From: Candolleomyces eurysporus
Lineage: Eukaryota > Basidiomycota > Agaricomycetes > Agaricales > Psathyrellaceae
Reading direction: 5' to 3'
Assembly: GCA_027579435.1 (NCBI GenBank)
Contig: JANBPK010000983.1
Location: 1 to 40,956, forward strand
DNA: 40,956 bases
Both the position numbers and the translations under genes were made by a program. Positions 1 through 14,655 of this stretch are shown here, piece after piece. The notes under the pieces are model-generated. The model did not search any database. It saw only the letters and a program-made list of their open reading frames with translations, and was not told the origin of the DNA. Positions within the stretch are counted from its first letter, which is position 1. Each line of letters begins with the position of its first letter.

Positions 1-947
1 ATGCGGTGGGCGGCATTGCTGGCCTTGAGCTTGGCACGTTGTTGGGCAAGGGTCGCGGCGGCGTCACTGTTGTTGCTAGCGTTCGCGGGCGGGATCGCGG
101 CAGAATCTGGGGAGAGGAAGTTGGAGTTGTTATCCAAAATCAAAGATTGACGATTCCCGGTGTTGAAGCTGCGGGTGGTGGGGGAAGCAGGCAGACCCGA
201 TTTGAGGCCAGGAGACTTCAAAGTAGCAAGCTTGGCCTCCATTTGGCTTTGCATCGATCCTATAAATAAACGTGAGCTTCTGATCCGGCAGGAGAAGGAG
301 GTAGCGCTGACCACCCATTGCCGGGCTCAACAGAGCAGTCATCGGATCGGACCTCGCCATTTGCTGCAGCACGGTGATGAAGAATCGGATTTGTACTTGA
401 GTAGAGTGCTGAAGAAGACTGTACAGAGCGGCTGTGCGCTCAGCTTCAGAAAGAACTTTGAACCCTGCGATAACGGGTGAGACACAGGCGCCGAAAAAAA
501 CAAGGGGGTTGACATACATTGCTCGATGGCGCTCAGTTCCTCCTTAAAATTAACATCGAGGGAGGCAGCAGCCATATCCTCCTGTAAAACGTTGAGATTG
601 GCCCACCATCAGCCGTAATCAAAGGGTGCTTACCAGAGTGGCCTCATAGTTTTGAAGGTTTTCAAACCATTGATCAAGCGCCTCCGCTGTTGTAGGCCAG
701 CGATCAGGCGACGGCGACGCAAACGGGTGAAAATGGACGCACCCTCGGGAGTTTGAAACATAGCACCACTGCCTAGTAGCTCGCTAGTAGGCCTCGCAGT
801 CGACTGTCCTCCAGGACGAGGCGAAGCTGGTGCAAGGGTTGGAGTTCCCCGCGCCGATGGACCCATGGACTGGCGAGCGCTGATTTTGCCATGGTCCGGG
901 GGGCCCGGCGATGGACTCGGGCTTGTAGAAGGGGGACGAAGACTCAT
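1..947 (-). CDS. vts1: Vts1/Smaug-type RNA-binding protein, 5' part
   Basis: This is the N-terminal part of a Vts1-family protein, a post-transcriptional regulator that binds hairpins through a C-terminal SAM domain and promotes deadenylation and decay of target mRNAs. The gene runs off the left edge, so the SAM domain is not visible. The start is the ATG at 947-945, followed by a Ser/Pro-rich leader. Exons inferred from GT-AG sites with matching phase are 947-743, 686-634, 581-518, 464-315 and 259-1. The family's conserved N-terminal block is clear: a [13 protein letters not shown] segment, [16 protein letters not shown], then a helical stretch with [21 protein letters not shown] and MTALLSPA. 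A Ser/Asn-rich linker follows and leaves the window. An AT-rich TTTATAA lies about 10 bp upstream of the start codon. Identification rests on remembered family motifs and is strong. Confidence 0.9.
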
Positions 948-3598
948 CCGGTCTTATAAAATACAAATAGAGTGGCTGGGTGGAAGGCTGACGGGTGTGG
1001 AATAGGGTCAGAAATTGAGAAAAATTGATGGTTGACGATGCGGGTGCTGGATATGCACGTCGATGGGGACAATTGGGGGAAAGAAAGACGGTCTAGACGT
1101 CGAGTCTGAGGACCAGCTAGAAACCAACAGGGAGGTCGAAGGGCGAGGGCGGCTTCAGAGGTGGGCCTCTTGGGCGACGTCGCCGACGATGGCTGCGAGT
1201 GTTCTAGACGAGACCAGCGGAGCCTGCCGGTCTAGCGAAAAGGGAGTTGGTCGACGCTGGGCACGACGAGCAGGAGGTATTGGTAGCGATTACGAAGGGG
1301 TAAAGGCCTGAGAAGAAAAAAGGGGATGCGCTGGCCACTATAACCGAATTGCACTTGTTGTCAACCACAGGTCACGCCGTCACATTCTTTTTTGTCTTCC
1401 GTCAAACAACANTTTTTGTTCATGATGGACGCCCTCTATTTAAATCGTGAAGGGTAGAAGATCCAAGCTCTCTCCTTCTGCACATCATATGCATCATCTT
1501 CTGTTTGTTCTTACCTGTGAGCATCATATGGACGAACGATGGATATCTCTCGGGATAATCGGGAATTCGTGATGCAAAAGCCCCCTTGCCTCGTCATTTA
1601 GATGCATGGGGCTTCAGCTGCCCCTTGTTGCATACTCTGACAAGCTGTTCGTTTGTCGATATCTAATGCATAGCCCAGGTACTCCGTACTCCACCCCGAA
1701 GTGAATTCATCCGTGACGTGAGGATGGGACCAGGGACATAAACAAAGCCAAATAGAAAGACGACAGCCAGCGCTCGGCCCATATTCTGCTTTGCGTCAAT
1801 ATTCTGCCTCTCGTGTACACCGTCTCAACGATATTGCCCGAAAACTATTGACAAAAATCTTCGCTAATCGTGAACCGAGAATGCGCCAGAGGAACGAGCG
1901 TTACGCGTCACGGGTACCTGCCTCGAGGACTTCACCTATCCGCGAATATTCGATCCACGATGCCTCGGATCGGGGATCTATAACAGTATTCTTTGACAAA
2001 ACTCGTGGTTTCACTGAAAACCGGGCGCAAAGTGTTCAGTTCCATTGTTTCATAGCAGCCGCACTCTGCACTCCATACTCTGTATAGCGTACTCCCCATC
2101 CGGATCCGATGAAACCTTCTCTCGGCGCGTCGATCACCTTGGCTCGGGGCCCACTCCCCTCGAATGGCTTGGAATGAATTTCGACGAACCTAACTAGACC
2201 CAACTTCACTCATTGCTGCTTAAAGCTGCGAATGGTGAATTCATTCTAACAATTTTCCACAGTCTCAGCTACAAAACACTTGAAAATTCTCAATACTATG
2301 ACGAGAAGGACGGGAATTCCGCCGGCGCTATTGCCTGACTGAAGCGACAATGCAAGAAACTTGCTACACGTTTGTTATTTTCAGGAAAAGAGAAGGAAAT
2401 TATGATTGTTTGCGTGAGAGCCTCTGTTGGTGAGGCATCCTCCGCCGATTGGTAACATTTTGAACGGCCTCGGTAATTCTGTGCGGGAAGGAACCCGAAG
2501 CCGGCTCTCGTATTTTTGGCAAGCGCACTCCTTTTGATCGAGGAATGGGGTTGAGAGTTAACGTTTTGACGCTTAACCGTTGAGATTCGTGGATATAGGG
2601 CCTCGGGTCTGCGGAATTCTTGACGATAGATAATGTCATAAGTTTTAGAATATTGTTGGATCACTTTTCCCCAAGGTATAGCTAATTATAGGCCTAGCTC
2701 GCTCAAGTCAGCCCTACTTCGGATTCACTTCGCGGAGCGAAGAGGGCCGCTGTGGCGGACGATACTACCTTGTACTTTAAACGCCCGAATATATAACGAT
2801 CGTAGCGCGGCTCCGCCTTCGCCCGCTACTCCAGATCCTCCTTGGGGCTGGCAGTACTGTGTCTATGGACATGTTATTCTTGAGGTGCCGAATTTGTGTA
2901 AGACTCTATGATACCTTTACGGTTAACGAGACAGGACCTGCAATCCAGGAATAAACAAAGCGTAATGAGGCACACGGCGCCGGGTGAATGTCCCTATGTA
3001 TCTCACCCGGCAAACATGGTGCGATTCACAACGTGCCCGGTTGATTTTCCCGCAATAATATGGAGAATCACCCTGTTCTCGGTCACATTTTACCGTGGAT
3101 GTGCAGAAAGCTATACATGAGCCGTAAAGTTTAAACCGTTGGCAGCACGGCGGGAGGTCAAACCCGGAGATGGCGTGCGACAGCGTGGGGGGCGCCATAG
3201 AGAAACCTGCTACTCCAAAGAGTAGTTGCCTTGGGATCCACCGTGTTCATCGCATGCCTATTGCCAGCTCGAAAAGGACATATGCGCGTCCCAATCTCAC
3301 TTCACGCCTGCATACGAAGAGGTCGACTGATATCATCCGTAGTAGTGGCGTCGTGGGAGCAGTAAAAAAAGGAAATTCCGTGATGAAACCAAGATAAAGC
3401 ATATATCGCCTCCGCTCCGAGTGGACAACCTCCGAAAAAAAAAGGCTCTCTTCTCCTTAAGCATTTCCACCTCAGAAGAGCAGGAAATTGAAACCCATTT
3501 TCTCGTTGTAGCAACGTGAGTCGTGCCATAATTTAAGGGACAGCAGCTGGCGAAGAGTGAGTCGGACTCGGGAGCGGTAGCAATGCCTTGGCAGCTTG
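948..3598. other. Intergenic region without a recognised gene
   Basis: About 2.65 kb between the vts1 start and the tandem secreted-protein genes. The longest open frames (82 aa at 1063-1311 plus, 122 aa at 2296-2664 minus, 120 aa at 3333-3695 minus) resemble no family I know and lack coherent splice structure. The first few hundred bases must hold the vts1 promoter and 5' UTR. A perfect 6-bp inverted repeat with a 3-base loop (CTTCGC GGA GCGAAG) sits at 2728-2742 in a locally GC-rich patch. Nothing else is supported. Confidence 0.5.
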
Positions 3599-3702
3599 GC
3601 TCCCAATTTGGGCGAGCAACGCGTCGAATAATATCTCGAGCTCCATCGGGTGACAGACGGCTTGCAGGGACAAAAACGGGTGTTCGATCTTCCATATGTG
3701 GC

Positions 3703-3790
3703 TTACATATATATTACATATAGTCCCTTTCTCTTGCCTTTGGCTCTTTCACCATCTCTCTCCTCTCTCTCTCTCTCCTCCCCCGTGTCG
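3703..3790 (+). promoter_or_regulatory. Core promoter of secreted gene copy 1: AT-rich box plus CT-rich tract
   Basis: An AT-rich TACATATATATTACATA element (3703-3719) is followed by a long pyrimidine tract rich in CTCTCT up to about 3790, some 45 bases before the ATG. CT-rich blocks just upstream of the start are typical of strongly transcribed filamentous-fungal genes. The arrangement recurs in front of copy 2 at about 5561-5640, so it was duplicated with the gene. Promoter function is inferred from composition and position. Confidence 0.5.
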
Positions 3791-3832
3791 TTCCTTTTAA
3801 CCCACACTCCTTTATNCCCCCGTCCGCCTGTA

Positions 3833-4969
3833 ATGAAGTCCTTCTTCTTTGCTCTCACTCTGCTCGCGTCCTGTGTCGCAGCCTTGCAATCCGGTGTTTT
3901 CCAGGAAGATGGAAATGTCGTCCAGCCCCCTGGTTATGTCGAGCACGTAGCCCGAAGCGCAGAACATTTCACCCCTACCCCTACTGAGGAGCGAATCACC
4001 AATGGCGAACGTCTACGCAGAGGTCTAAAGCTTCTCCCACCAACAAGGCGATCCGGTGCTCGTGAGTCGTCCCCATTGTTTTTTCTCGCCAGCAGCTCTG
4101 ACACCCCGTCTCTTTTCCAGTGGTACCTCGTGCATCATGCATCCCTCTCAGCAATGGTGCTGGAAAGATTCAAGTAAAGCGAGAGAGTGATGGTAGCATC
4201 CTTGGATACATCCGCAACACCTTCGACGGTCAAAATTCTTACACCTACGGTTCACTCGAAAATGCCTTGAAAGTCCAACTCTCGTCCACCTCCATCAACG
4301 CTGGTGCCATCGAAATAGTAGCTATCGATGGCCCTGACAATGCTCACCCTTTCGTCGGTGCTGTCGGTGGTTCAGCTGGTTACAATTTCAACCCCGGACA
4401 ACTTGGGTACAGGCGACTCTCTCTTCTCGTCTGTATCATTTCTTCTAACGGAATATATTCTATAGATACACATACCTCTCCGGAACGGGACATAGTGAGT
4501 TTCGAATCCTTATTGTCACATGCAGAATACTCACACATCTACCCCAGCGCCTGCAAACTCCCCACCCTCCTTCGAAGCGGGCCATTCTATTCAATCCCTA
4601 GGCTACAACGCTCCCGCTGAATCTACGGTATGGACTGTCGACTGTCTGACTGGGTCAATCACCGGGCAATGGACCAATGTCGATGGCTGTAAGTCGAATA
4701 AAAACTTCACGAGGTACCAAAAAACACTGGAAATTCTAACGAAATTCGATTACAGCCCAACCCTCAACTTCAGTCTTCTATAACCCCGCCGTTGACTTCG
4801 TGGGTTTGATTGGCGACTTTAACAAGTTCGTCGAGACTTTCCCTAACGAGGGCGCTTTCCTTGTTGTATGTTCCATCTCAATCCTCTTTTTTATTGTTTC
4901 GTGCAACTGATCAACGTTTCTGCCCCAACCCCATTTCAGACACTGCAATTCATCCCAAGCCCCGTCTAA
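3833..4969 (+). CDS. Small secreted protein of unknown function, copy 1
   Basis: A predicted secreted protein of 274 aa whose function I do not recognise. Exons: 3833-4061, 4121-4406, 4466-4494, 4548-4688, 4756-4865, 4940-4969; all have GT-AG ends and phases agree. Residues 1-18 form a signal peptide (MKS, then a hydrophobic run ending in CVAAL). Residues 56-65 read TNGERLRRGL, followed by a PPTRR site (69-73); this TN-ERL-RGL..PP..RR pattern recurs, in my recollection, in N-terminal regions of many agaricomycete secreted proteins and could be a dibasic (Kex2-like) processing region. The mature part is Gly/Ser/Asn-rich with few cysteines (SCIPL, VDCLTG) and ends with a hydrophobic VTLQFIP segment. 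It is followed 711 bp downstream by a paralogue in the same orientation. A lineage-specific cell-surface or effector-like role is speculative. Confidence 0.8.
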
Positions 4970-5679
4970 TCTAAGCGGAGCGTACTAATGATGGACATCG
5001 TAGAGAGATTACTTAGATTTAGACCTTTGGCAACGGACCTTAAATACATAAACAAATCTTTTGGGCTATCATGTTGATCTTTTGCGGTATCTGATCATGN
5101 TCTGAAATTAATATACTGTTATGTTCATTTAACGGGTAGGNACGGCCGAAAAACAAGGATAAATCTATTGAGCAACCCCCCTTTCTGATNCCCCTGAGTC
5201 CTGTCTCTGAAGTTATCGACCCGAATTGATGGATTGATGAGAACAATGTTTGTGCCAATTGCATCTGTGATGGCTACTACTCGGCTTTATGGGTTGAGTA
5301 ATAACCCGAGCAAAAAAGCTTTAGCTCCTCTTCTGCAGCTTCAGTGAGCCCTGTTGGTGGGGCATTGCGGCCGAGGAAAACTACCTTTGCTGACCATTAT
5401 ACAACTCCCGCTTGTGCCCTAGTGCTTTGATGGGACCTATGGCTCCCAATTTGGGCGAGAAACGCATCGAACTGGCAATAAACATTTATTTCGAGCGCCT
5501 TGCGGGTGACAGACAGCTTGCACGGACAAATATCGACAAAAAAAGGTCTCCGATCCCCCACTTATATTTTAATATATAATATAGGCTCCCTTTCTCTTGC
5601 CTTTGCTTCTTTCCCTATCTTTCCCCCCTTTTCGTTCTTTTTGAAGCACTCTCCTTTNCCCCCTTATCCAACGCCCCTC
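4970..5679. other. Spacer between the two secreted-protein genes
   Basis: About 700 bp. The left part (to about 5123) is 3' flank shared with the second copy. About 5124-5440 is unique spacer with no coding signal. From 5441 the sequence is the duplicated promoter of copy 2, including an AT-rich box (about 5561-5583) and a pyrimidine-rich tract. Confidence 0.6.
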
Positions 5680-6966
5680 ATGAAGCCCNTTTTTCTTCGC
5701 CCTCGCCCTGTTCGCGTCCTGTGTCGCAGCCTTGCAATCCGGTATTTACCAGGAAAACGGAAATGTCGTCCAGCCCCCTGGTTATGTCGAGCACGTAGCC
5801 CGACACGCAGAACATTTTACCCCTACCCCGACAGAGCGAATTACCAATGGCGAACGTCTGCGCAGAGGTTTAAAACTTATGCCGCCAACTAGACGGTCTG
5901 GTGCTCGTCAGTCAACCCCGCCGTTTTTTTTGCCAGCTCCTCTGACACCCACGTCTCTTTTCCAGTGGTACCCCGTGCATCATGCATCCCTCTCAGCACT
6001 GGCTCTGGAAAGATCCAAGTGAGGAGAGCTAGTGATGGTGTCATCCTTGGATACATCCGCAACACCTTTGACGGTCAAAATTCCTACACCTACGGAACAC
6101 TCGCCAACGCCTTATCCGTTCAGCTCGGGTCCGTCGACAGTAGCGCTGGTGTCATGGAAATTCGCGCTATCAACGGTCCCGACGCTGCTCACCCTTTCGT
6201 CGGTGCTGTCGGTGGTTCAGCTGGTTATAATTTCAACCCTGGACAGCTTGGGTACAGGCTACTTTCTCTTCTTGCCCGTATCGTTTATTCTAACAGAATA
6301 TATTCTACAGATACACATACCTCTCCGGAACGGGACATAGTGAGTTTCCTATCCTCATCGTCACAGGCGGAATACTCATACATTTACCCCAGCGCCTGCA
6401 AACTCCCCACCCTCTTTCTCCGCGGGTCATTCTATCCAATCCCTGGGATACAACGCTCCTGCTGAATCTACGGTGTGGTCTGTCAACTGTCTGACCGGGG
6501 CTGTCACCGGGCAATGGACCAATGTCGATGGCTGTAAGTCGAATAAAACCTTCACGAGGTACCGAAAAACACTTGGAATTCTAACGCAATTCGGTTACAG
6601 CCCAACCCTCAACTTCAATCTTCTATGACCCCGCCGTTGACTTCGTGGGTTTGATTGGCGACTTTAACAAGTTCGTCCAGACTTTCCCTAACGAGGGCGC
6701 TTACCTCGTGGTACGTTCCATCTCAATTTTTTTTGCTTATTATTTCTGTCCAACTAACTCATCTTTCTACCCCAACCCCATTTCAGACGCTCCATTTCAT
6801 CCCCAACATCTAGACTAGGCGGGGAGCGTACTAATGATGGACGCTGTAGCGAAATTGTTTACACTCTTGGGCAACGGATGTCACATATATACCCTATTTC
6901 CCTAACGAACTTTTGTGCTCTCATGTTGGCTTGTGATATCTGATCATGCTTGAATATACTGTTATG
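5441..6966 (+). repeat. Tandem duplication, unit 2
   Basis: Second copy of the direct duplication. It carries the same gene structure, with exons 2-5 exactly the same lengths as in unit 1 (286, 29, 141 and 110 nt), the same intron positions, and promoter and 3' flank similarity. Substitutions are spread across exons and introns, so the duplication is not brand new. Confidence 0.85.
5680..6813 (+). CDS. Small secreted protein of unknown function, copy 2
   Basis: Paralogue of the gene at 3833-4969, about 272 aa. Exons: 5680-5906, 5966-6251, 6311-6339, 6393-6533, 6601-6710, 6787-6813. Exon 1 is in frame only if the N at 5689 is treated as an extra base: the literal sequence loses the signal peptide, while dropping the N restores a hydrophobic leader matching copy 1 residue for residue. 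The first donor is GTCAGT rather than copy 1's GTGAGT. TNGERLRRGL, PPTRR, SCIPL and the C-terminal region are all kept; the tail ends HFIPNI instead of QFIPSPV. Both copies therefore look functional. The role is unknown; tandem amplification of a secreted protein with its promoter points to dosage or surface diversification, which is inference. Confidence 0.75.
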
Positions 6967-7576
6967 CTAGAACAGCCGTATATGAAAGCTGGCCGACGCG
7001 GAAGAAAAACCTGCTCCCTGCTCCCCGTTTTGGCATGCACGTTCGTGACCCCGTAAGTAATATGGTGCGAATATTCAATTTCGCGATCTGTTGCCAGAAT
7101 GAGCGAGTCCCTATGTGGGATAGCACCCCAAATTCCATCATTCATACGGCTAACTTAGAGACAATAGAGTTAGTTAGCTCCCAAACTACAGCTTCTGTTC
7201 GTTGTGGAGCTCGTCTGAATCCCAACAAAACTACCTGGACCGAAATTCCAATCCGACCTTCTCACAACGCCCTCCTAGTCCGATCAAGGATAATAAACTT
7301 GGCTAAAAAGAGCCCCATTTCTATTTGTCCAGCTCCGAAACTAATCAAGGATCAGAAGCTTTGTCTTGGGCCAACTGGCTCTATCGTTTGTTTAGCTAGC
7401 CGAAACTATGCATAACCGAGAAAATAAGAACTGATCCGAAGCCATTTCGGGTGGACAACGGCGATCCGTGTATTTGTATGCCACTGTTTGTTTCCAAAGC
7501 CGTTGACAACGCGAAACCCCTAAACGTGACCAAAGTTCGCGTCTCGAGTTCCAGCATTTCCCTATTTCCATCCATT
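6814..7576. other. Intergenic, no gene recognised
   Basis: The first 150 bp are the 3' flank shared with the other duplication unit. The remainder contains a 126-codon open frame (7035-7415, plus) with no recognisable family, signal peptide or splice context. The last part must include the dad1 promoter. Confidence 0.5.
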
Positions 7577-7922
7577 ATGGAAGAAGAATCCACATTCTTC
7601 GAGAAAGAGCGCGACAGACTCGCTCGCGAAATCAATGCAGTACGTCTCTCCTAACCAGCCTTTCCCGTTCTCAGTCTCAAATTCAATGGATGATGATCAA
7701 TAGGGCTTCGAAGATCTGCTTTCCTCCTCGAACGTCCTCAACCGCAAACTCGAAGAGGTTTTGGGGATGACAAAGGAATACGAAACCATAGCTTCCCTTT
7801 GGCAAACCTTTCACGATCTCATGCGCACCTTCAGCCAACCTGACGCCGACGCCGACTCGCCAGAACAGGCTGCAGCTGGGTTGCCTGGTACCGGAGGACA
7901 TGTCGTAGCCACAAACAAATGA
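7577..7922 (+). CDS. dad1: DASH/Dam1 complex subunit Dad1
   Basis: A 93-residue protein matching Dad1, a core subunit of the fungal DASH (Dam1) complex that couples kinetochores to spindle microtubule ends. Exons are 7577-7639 and 7704-7922, joined in phase 0. The diagnostic run is FFEKERDRL.REI, then F.DLLSS.NVLNRKLEEV.GM, a heptad-like helical region, and an acidic, Ala/Gly-rich tail. The length fits the family (about 75-100 aa). The start is the only ATG in frame just before the conserved motif. It is convergent with pkc1, whose stop lies 376 bp away. Confidence 0.92.
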
Positions 7923-8298
7923 AACGATTGGTTCTTCCTCTTTTCTGCACCCTCCCCGGATCCCAGATATCGAGAAGGTCATACCCTTACTTTGAAGACA
8001 AACAATATTGATATCACAAGAACGGAAATGTCCATCCGATCAGCCATTCTGGAATTACAATTTCGGAAAGAAAGACAGGCAAGGTAGTAATAATACTATG
8101 CAAACAAAAGATAATACGGGGAAGCCAAACCTACATACACAGTAGAGGTGTAAAAAGAGACAAGGAAGGCGATCGAGCGAGAGAGTCCCAAAGACTATAC
8201 ATGATAATCTACTTAACATTGTCACAGTGCCTACATAACGAAGGGCTCAGCCGCACAGTAATCGTAATCTTTCATAACGTTCCATTCATTCAAAATCA
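7923..8298. other. Convergent 3' region between dad1 and pkc1
   Basis: 376 bp holding the 3' ends of two convergent genes. AT-rich with no open frame of note; it must contain both polyadenylation regions, though no site can be fixed by eye. Confidence 0.5.
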
Positions 8299-12408
<4,110 letters not shown>

Positions 12409-12577
12409 GGTTGCTGAGGGATAGTGCAGAAGGGCCGCTGGGCAGCGACCGGCGGTGAAGAGGCAGAGCAGATAAGTCGAGCGATTTGATTTCCGTGACT
12501 GTGCCCCAAAGGGGTTGTCACGCCTCCGCTAAGCACTTAGCAAAAAAAAATCTCCGCTTTTTTCTCCATCCTCCTCC
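12409..12577. promoter_or_regulatory. Divergent promoter, pkc1 / unknown gene at 12578
   Basis: 169 bp separate the two divergent start codons, so both promoters must overlap here or lie inside the transcribed leaders. No clear TATA or known factor site was seen. Confidence 0.4.
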
Positions 12578-13142
12578 ATGCCAATCCTATGCAAGGCGAA
12601 GCTACGGGCGGTGTCCGGCCATCTGGCCCTTTCCTTGCACGTCCAGCATCGCTACTGTCTCGATGGCGTGCATGACGACGGAACACATAGCGTCATCGCC
12701 CGCATTCCGCCAGGGATGGACGTTTACGCGGCTCAAACGATTAGAGTTAGCCTCTCTGGTGCTCTCAACAATGCAAAGATACCCGGCCAGAAAATGGCCT
12801 CTTCTCAGCTCATCAGGCATCTGGTCGACTATCTTCAAATGGCAACACTCTACGGCATCTCTGCATTTTCCTAGCTGACTATCCCACAGAATGCAAAAGA
12901 ACTTGTTCTAGAGGCCATTGGAGAACCGAGCCTGAACGAAAGCAATGACGCGCTTCTATGTCAGCTCCGCATGCGATTTCGTTCTTCTGTCTGACAAATA
13001 GCATTCTAGTTCCAATCACACCGCAATATACATCCCGGAACCCACGAATAGTCGTCCCACATCTCAAGTTGTGTGGTATCGACTTACTTTTCTCGTGGAA
13101 AACGAATCTGGAGCGCAGCAGTCATCCCCTACAAGAGGATGA
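12578..13142 (+). CDS. Unrecognised small protein; last exon junction unresolved
   Basis: Exon 1 (12578-12823) encodes 82 residues beginning MPILCKAKLRAVSG. It appears to splice (GTCGAC donor, CCCACAG acceptor) to 12890, continuing NAKELVLEAIGEPSLNESND. That frame stops at 12992-12994 after about 116 aa. A further protein-like segment (IPEPTNSRPTSQVVWYRL, then LTFLVENESG) lies in another frame and ends at 13140-13142. The intron-like CTGAC...TTCTAG at about 12991-13013 suggests a splice between them, but no donor gives the right phase. Either an intron is missed or there is a single-base error. I do not recognise the family. The minus strand here is less protein-like. Confidence 0.4.
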
Positions 13143-13217
13143 CGATGACCCTTTTGCGGTGCACTGCCCGCTGGCCTACATGTCTGTGTTAAACGACGTA
13201 ATTTCACGTTTCGTTAC

Positions 13218-14655
13218 ATGGCAGCTCGCAAGGTCGGTAGAGATGTTCATCCGACTCTGCTGCGGGGTGAAGTTTACCAAACTCTAGGCGATATCCTCTT
13301 ATATTTGGCCCTTGGTGCAAGGTACATCTAGGGTTTGTTTCATCGAGCTAAACATCTCACTCCGTGTAGCAACTTGCTGCGGAGAGCTCCCACATCCTTT
13401 CAATTCAAAAGTCAATCAATGCAATTATCAAGCGTTCCACCAATCCCAGCTTCCAGGAACATTGCCGCTCTTTGTTGAAGGTAATGNCTANAACCAGTTG
13501 CTTACGGTTTTCCGCTGATCGGGGGCTACAGACTCTTCGTCGGCATGCCAGAAAGCAGTCCTCAGAAGNGANAGATACACTTGAGGAGCAGTTTTCTACC
13601 CAGATCAACNATGACGATTTTTCGACTGAAGAAGTGTTCCTCCTTGCGATGGAGAACATTTACAAGCTCGGTTTGAAAAGACGACGCTTCAAGGTGTGCA
13701 TTCAAACTTTGTTTTGCGCACGTTCTACCGCTTAGGTTTTTGTTCAGGGATTATCTCGTGTAGCGGATGATGTGAATGGGGACGAGGAGCAGTTGCTCCG
13801 TGCCGAAAGCTCCGNCGATGAAGGACAGGATACGTCAGAGTACCAATCATCCCCACCGATTCNAGACATTGTTTTCTCAGACTCGGAAGTGGAAGAAGAC
13901 GATAGCGATACAGGTTCGTTTCATTATTCTGGTACAATCTTGGCAGAATTNGCAACNTTCTTTCCTCAGATAGTNACTGGGCAGACCTGGATGAGTCGGC
14001 GTCCAGAGGCCTCCGTGCCGAAGGCTCTGTTCTCGGAGGAACGCAAACGGACGACCGAATCCAGCCTCTTGGAACTCCAGCCAAAGTTTCGTCACATGAA
14101 CAGGCGGACTTGTCTAGCACTCTCACAAGTCCTACTCTTCTTCNGGAGCGATGGTCCCCAGTGACCCNTAAGAACATCTTCTCGGACTTCGAAGACACCG
14201 ATCTAGAAGAAGACGACTACGACTTGGGGATAGTCCACCCTAACGCAGAAGTAGATGAAGCTGTTTCGGACCAAACCCCTGTGCCAACAGCCAGCGACGG
14301 AGGCTCTATGGGCTCTAAATTGCTGAACAGTGAGAAGGCTAGACTGTGTTCTAGGCGCGCATTTGAACTACTGCTGTGGGATGATGTCGACGATCATTCT
14401 GTGACTTTGGATGACTCGCAAGACCTTTTACTGCCTCTGGCTTCCTCTGAGGAGGCTAGCGAGCTCTTTCTGGATAAGAATGGTTCCGACGCTACATANG
14501 TGTACGAGCAAGGGATCATGAGTGATCGCGAGTGCAACTTGGATGGCTCAGTACTGGGCCCAGTGGGAGAATCGGATCTAGGGAATTATGGAGGCGAATA
14601 TGGTGCTTTCAGGGATTATGGCTTGGGTCTGGAGGATACTGAAATGGACTTGTGA
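13218..14655 (+). CDS. Acidic protein of unknown function
   Basis: An unrecognised gene encoding about 415 aa. It starts at ATG 13218 (MAARKVGRDVHPTLLRGEVY). The junction to exon 2 (ending 13480, helical QLAAESSHILSIQ...SINAIIKRS) is unresolved. The later exons are clean: 13532-13693, 13736-13913 and 13970-14655, with phases agreeing to a TGA at 14653-14655. The N-terminal 120 or so residues are basic and helical and end in KLGLKRRRFK. The rest is strongly acidic, with repeated SDSE-EEDD-type clusters (DIVFSDSEVEEDD; NIFSDFEDTDLEEDD; LLLWDDVDDH). That split resembles nuclear scaffold or chromatin proteins, but this is only a compositional hint. An N at 14499 makes codon TAN, read as Tyr rather than stop. 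Confidence 0.6.

Larger units (their letters stand above)
3599..5123 (+). repeat. Tandem duplication, unit 1
   Basis: First copy of a direct duplication. Similarity to unit 2 begins at GGCTCCCAATTTGGGCGAG (3599, matching 5441) and runs through promoter, six exons, five introns and 3' flank. It fades after the shared ATATACTGTTATG (ending about 5123, matching about 6966). The offset is about 1.84 kb throughout. The boundaries were found by eye and are approximate. Confidence 0.85.

Noticed and set aside
1063..1311. 82-codon plus-strand frame antisense to the vts1 leader
   Set aside because: Charged, Gly/Arg-rich translation expected from GC-rich DNA; no conserved motif.
7035..7415. 126-codon plus-strand frame before dad1
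   Set aside because: No family resemblance, no intron structure although its neighbours have introns, and it ends just upstream of the dad1 promoter; likely chance.
12602..12838. Minus-strand 78-codon frame opposite the unknown gene at 12578
   Set aside because: The plus strand gives a longer, more protein-like exon that continues through a plausible intron into NAKELVLEAIGEP; the minus frame has no continuation.
14497..14499. Possible stop codon TAN in the acidic gene (and TAN at 27692-27694 in ureG)
   Set aside because: The third base is N; TAT/TAC fits the continuing frames, and the ureG position is aromatic in homologues.
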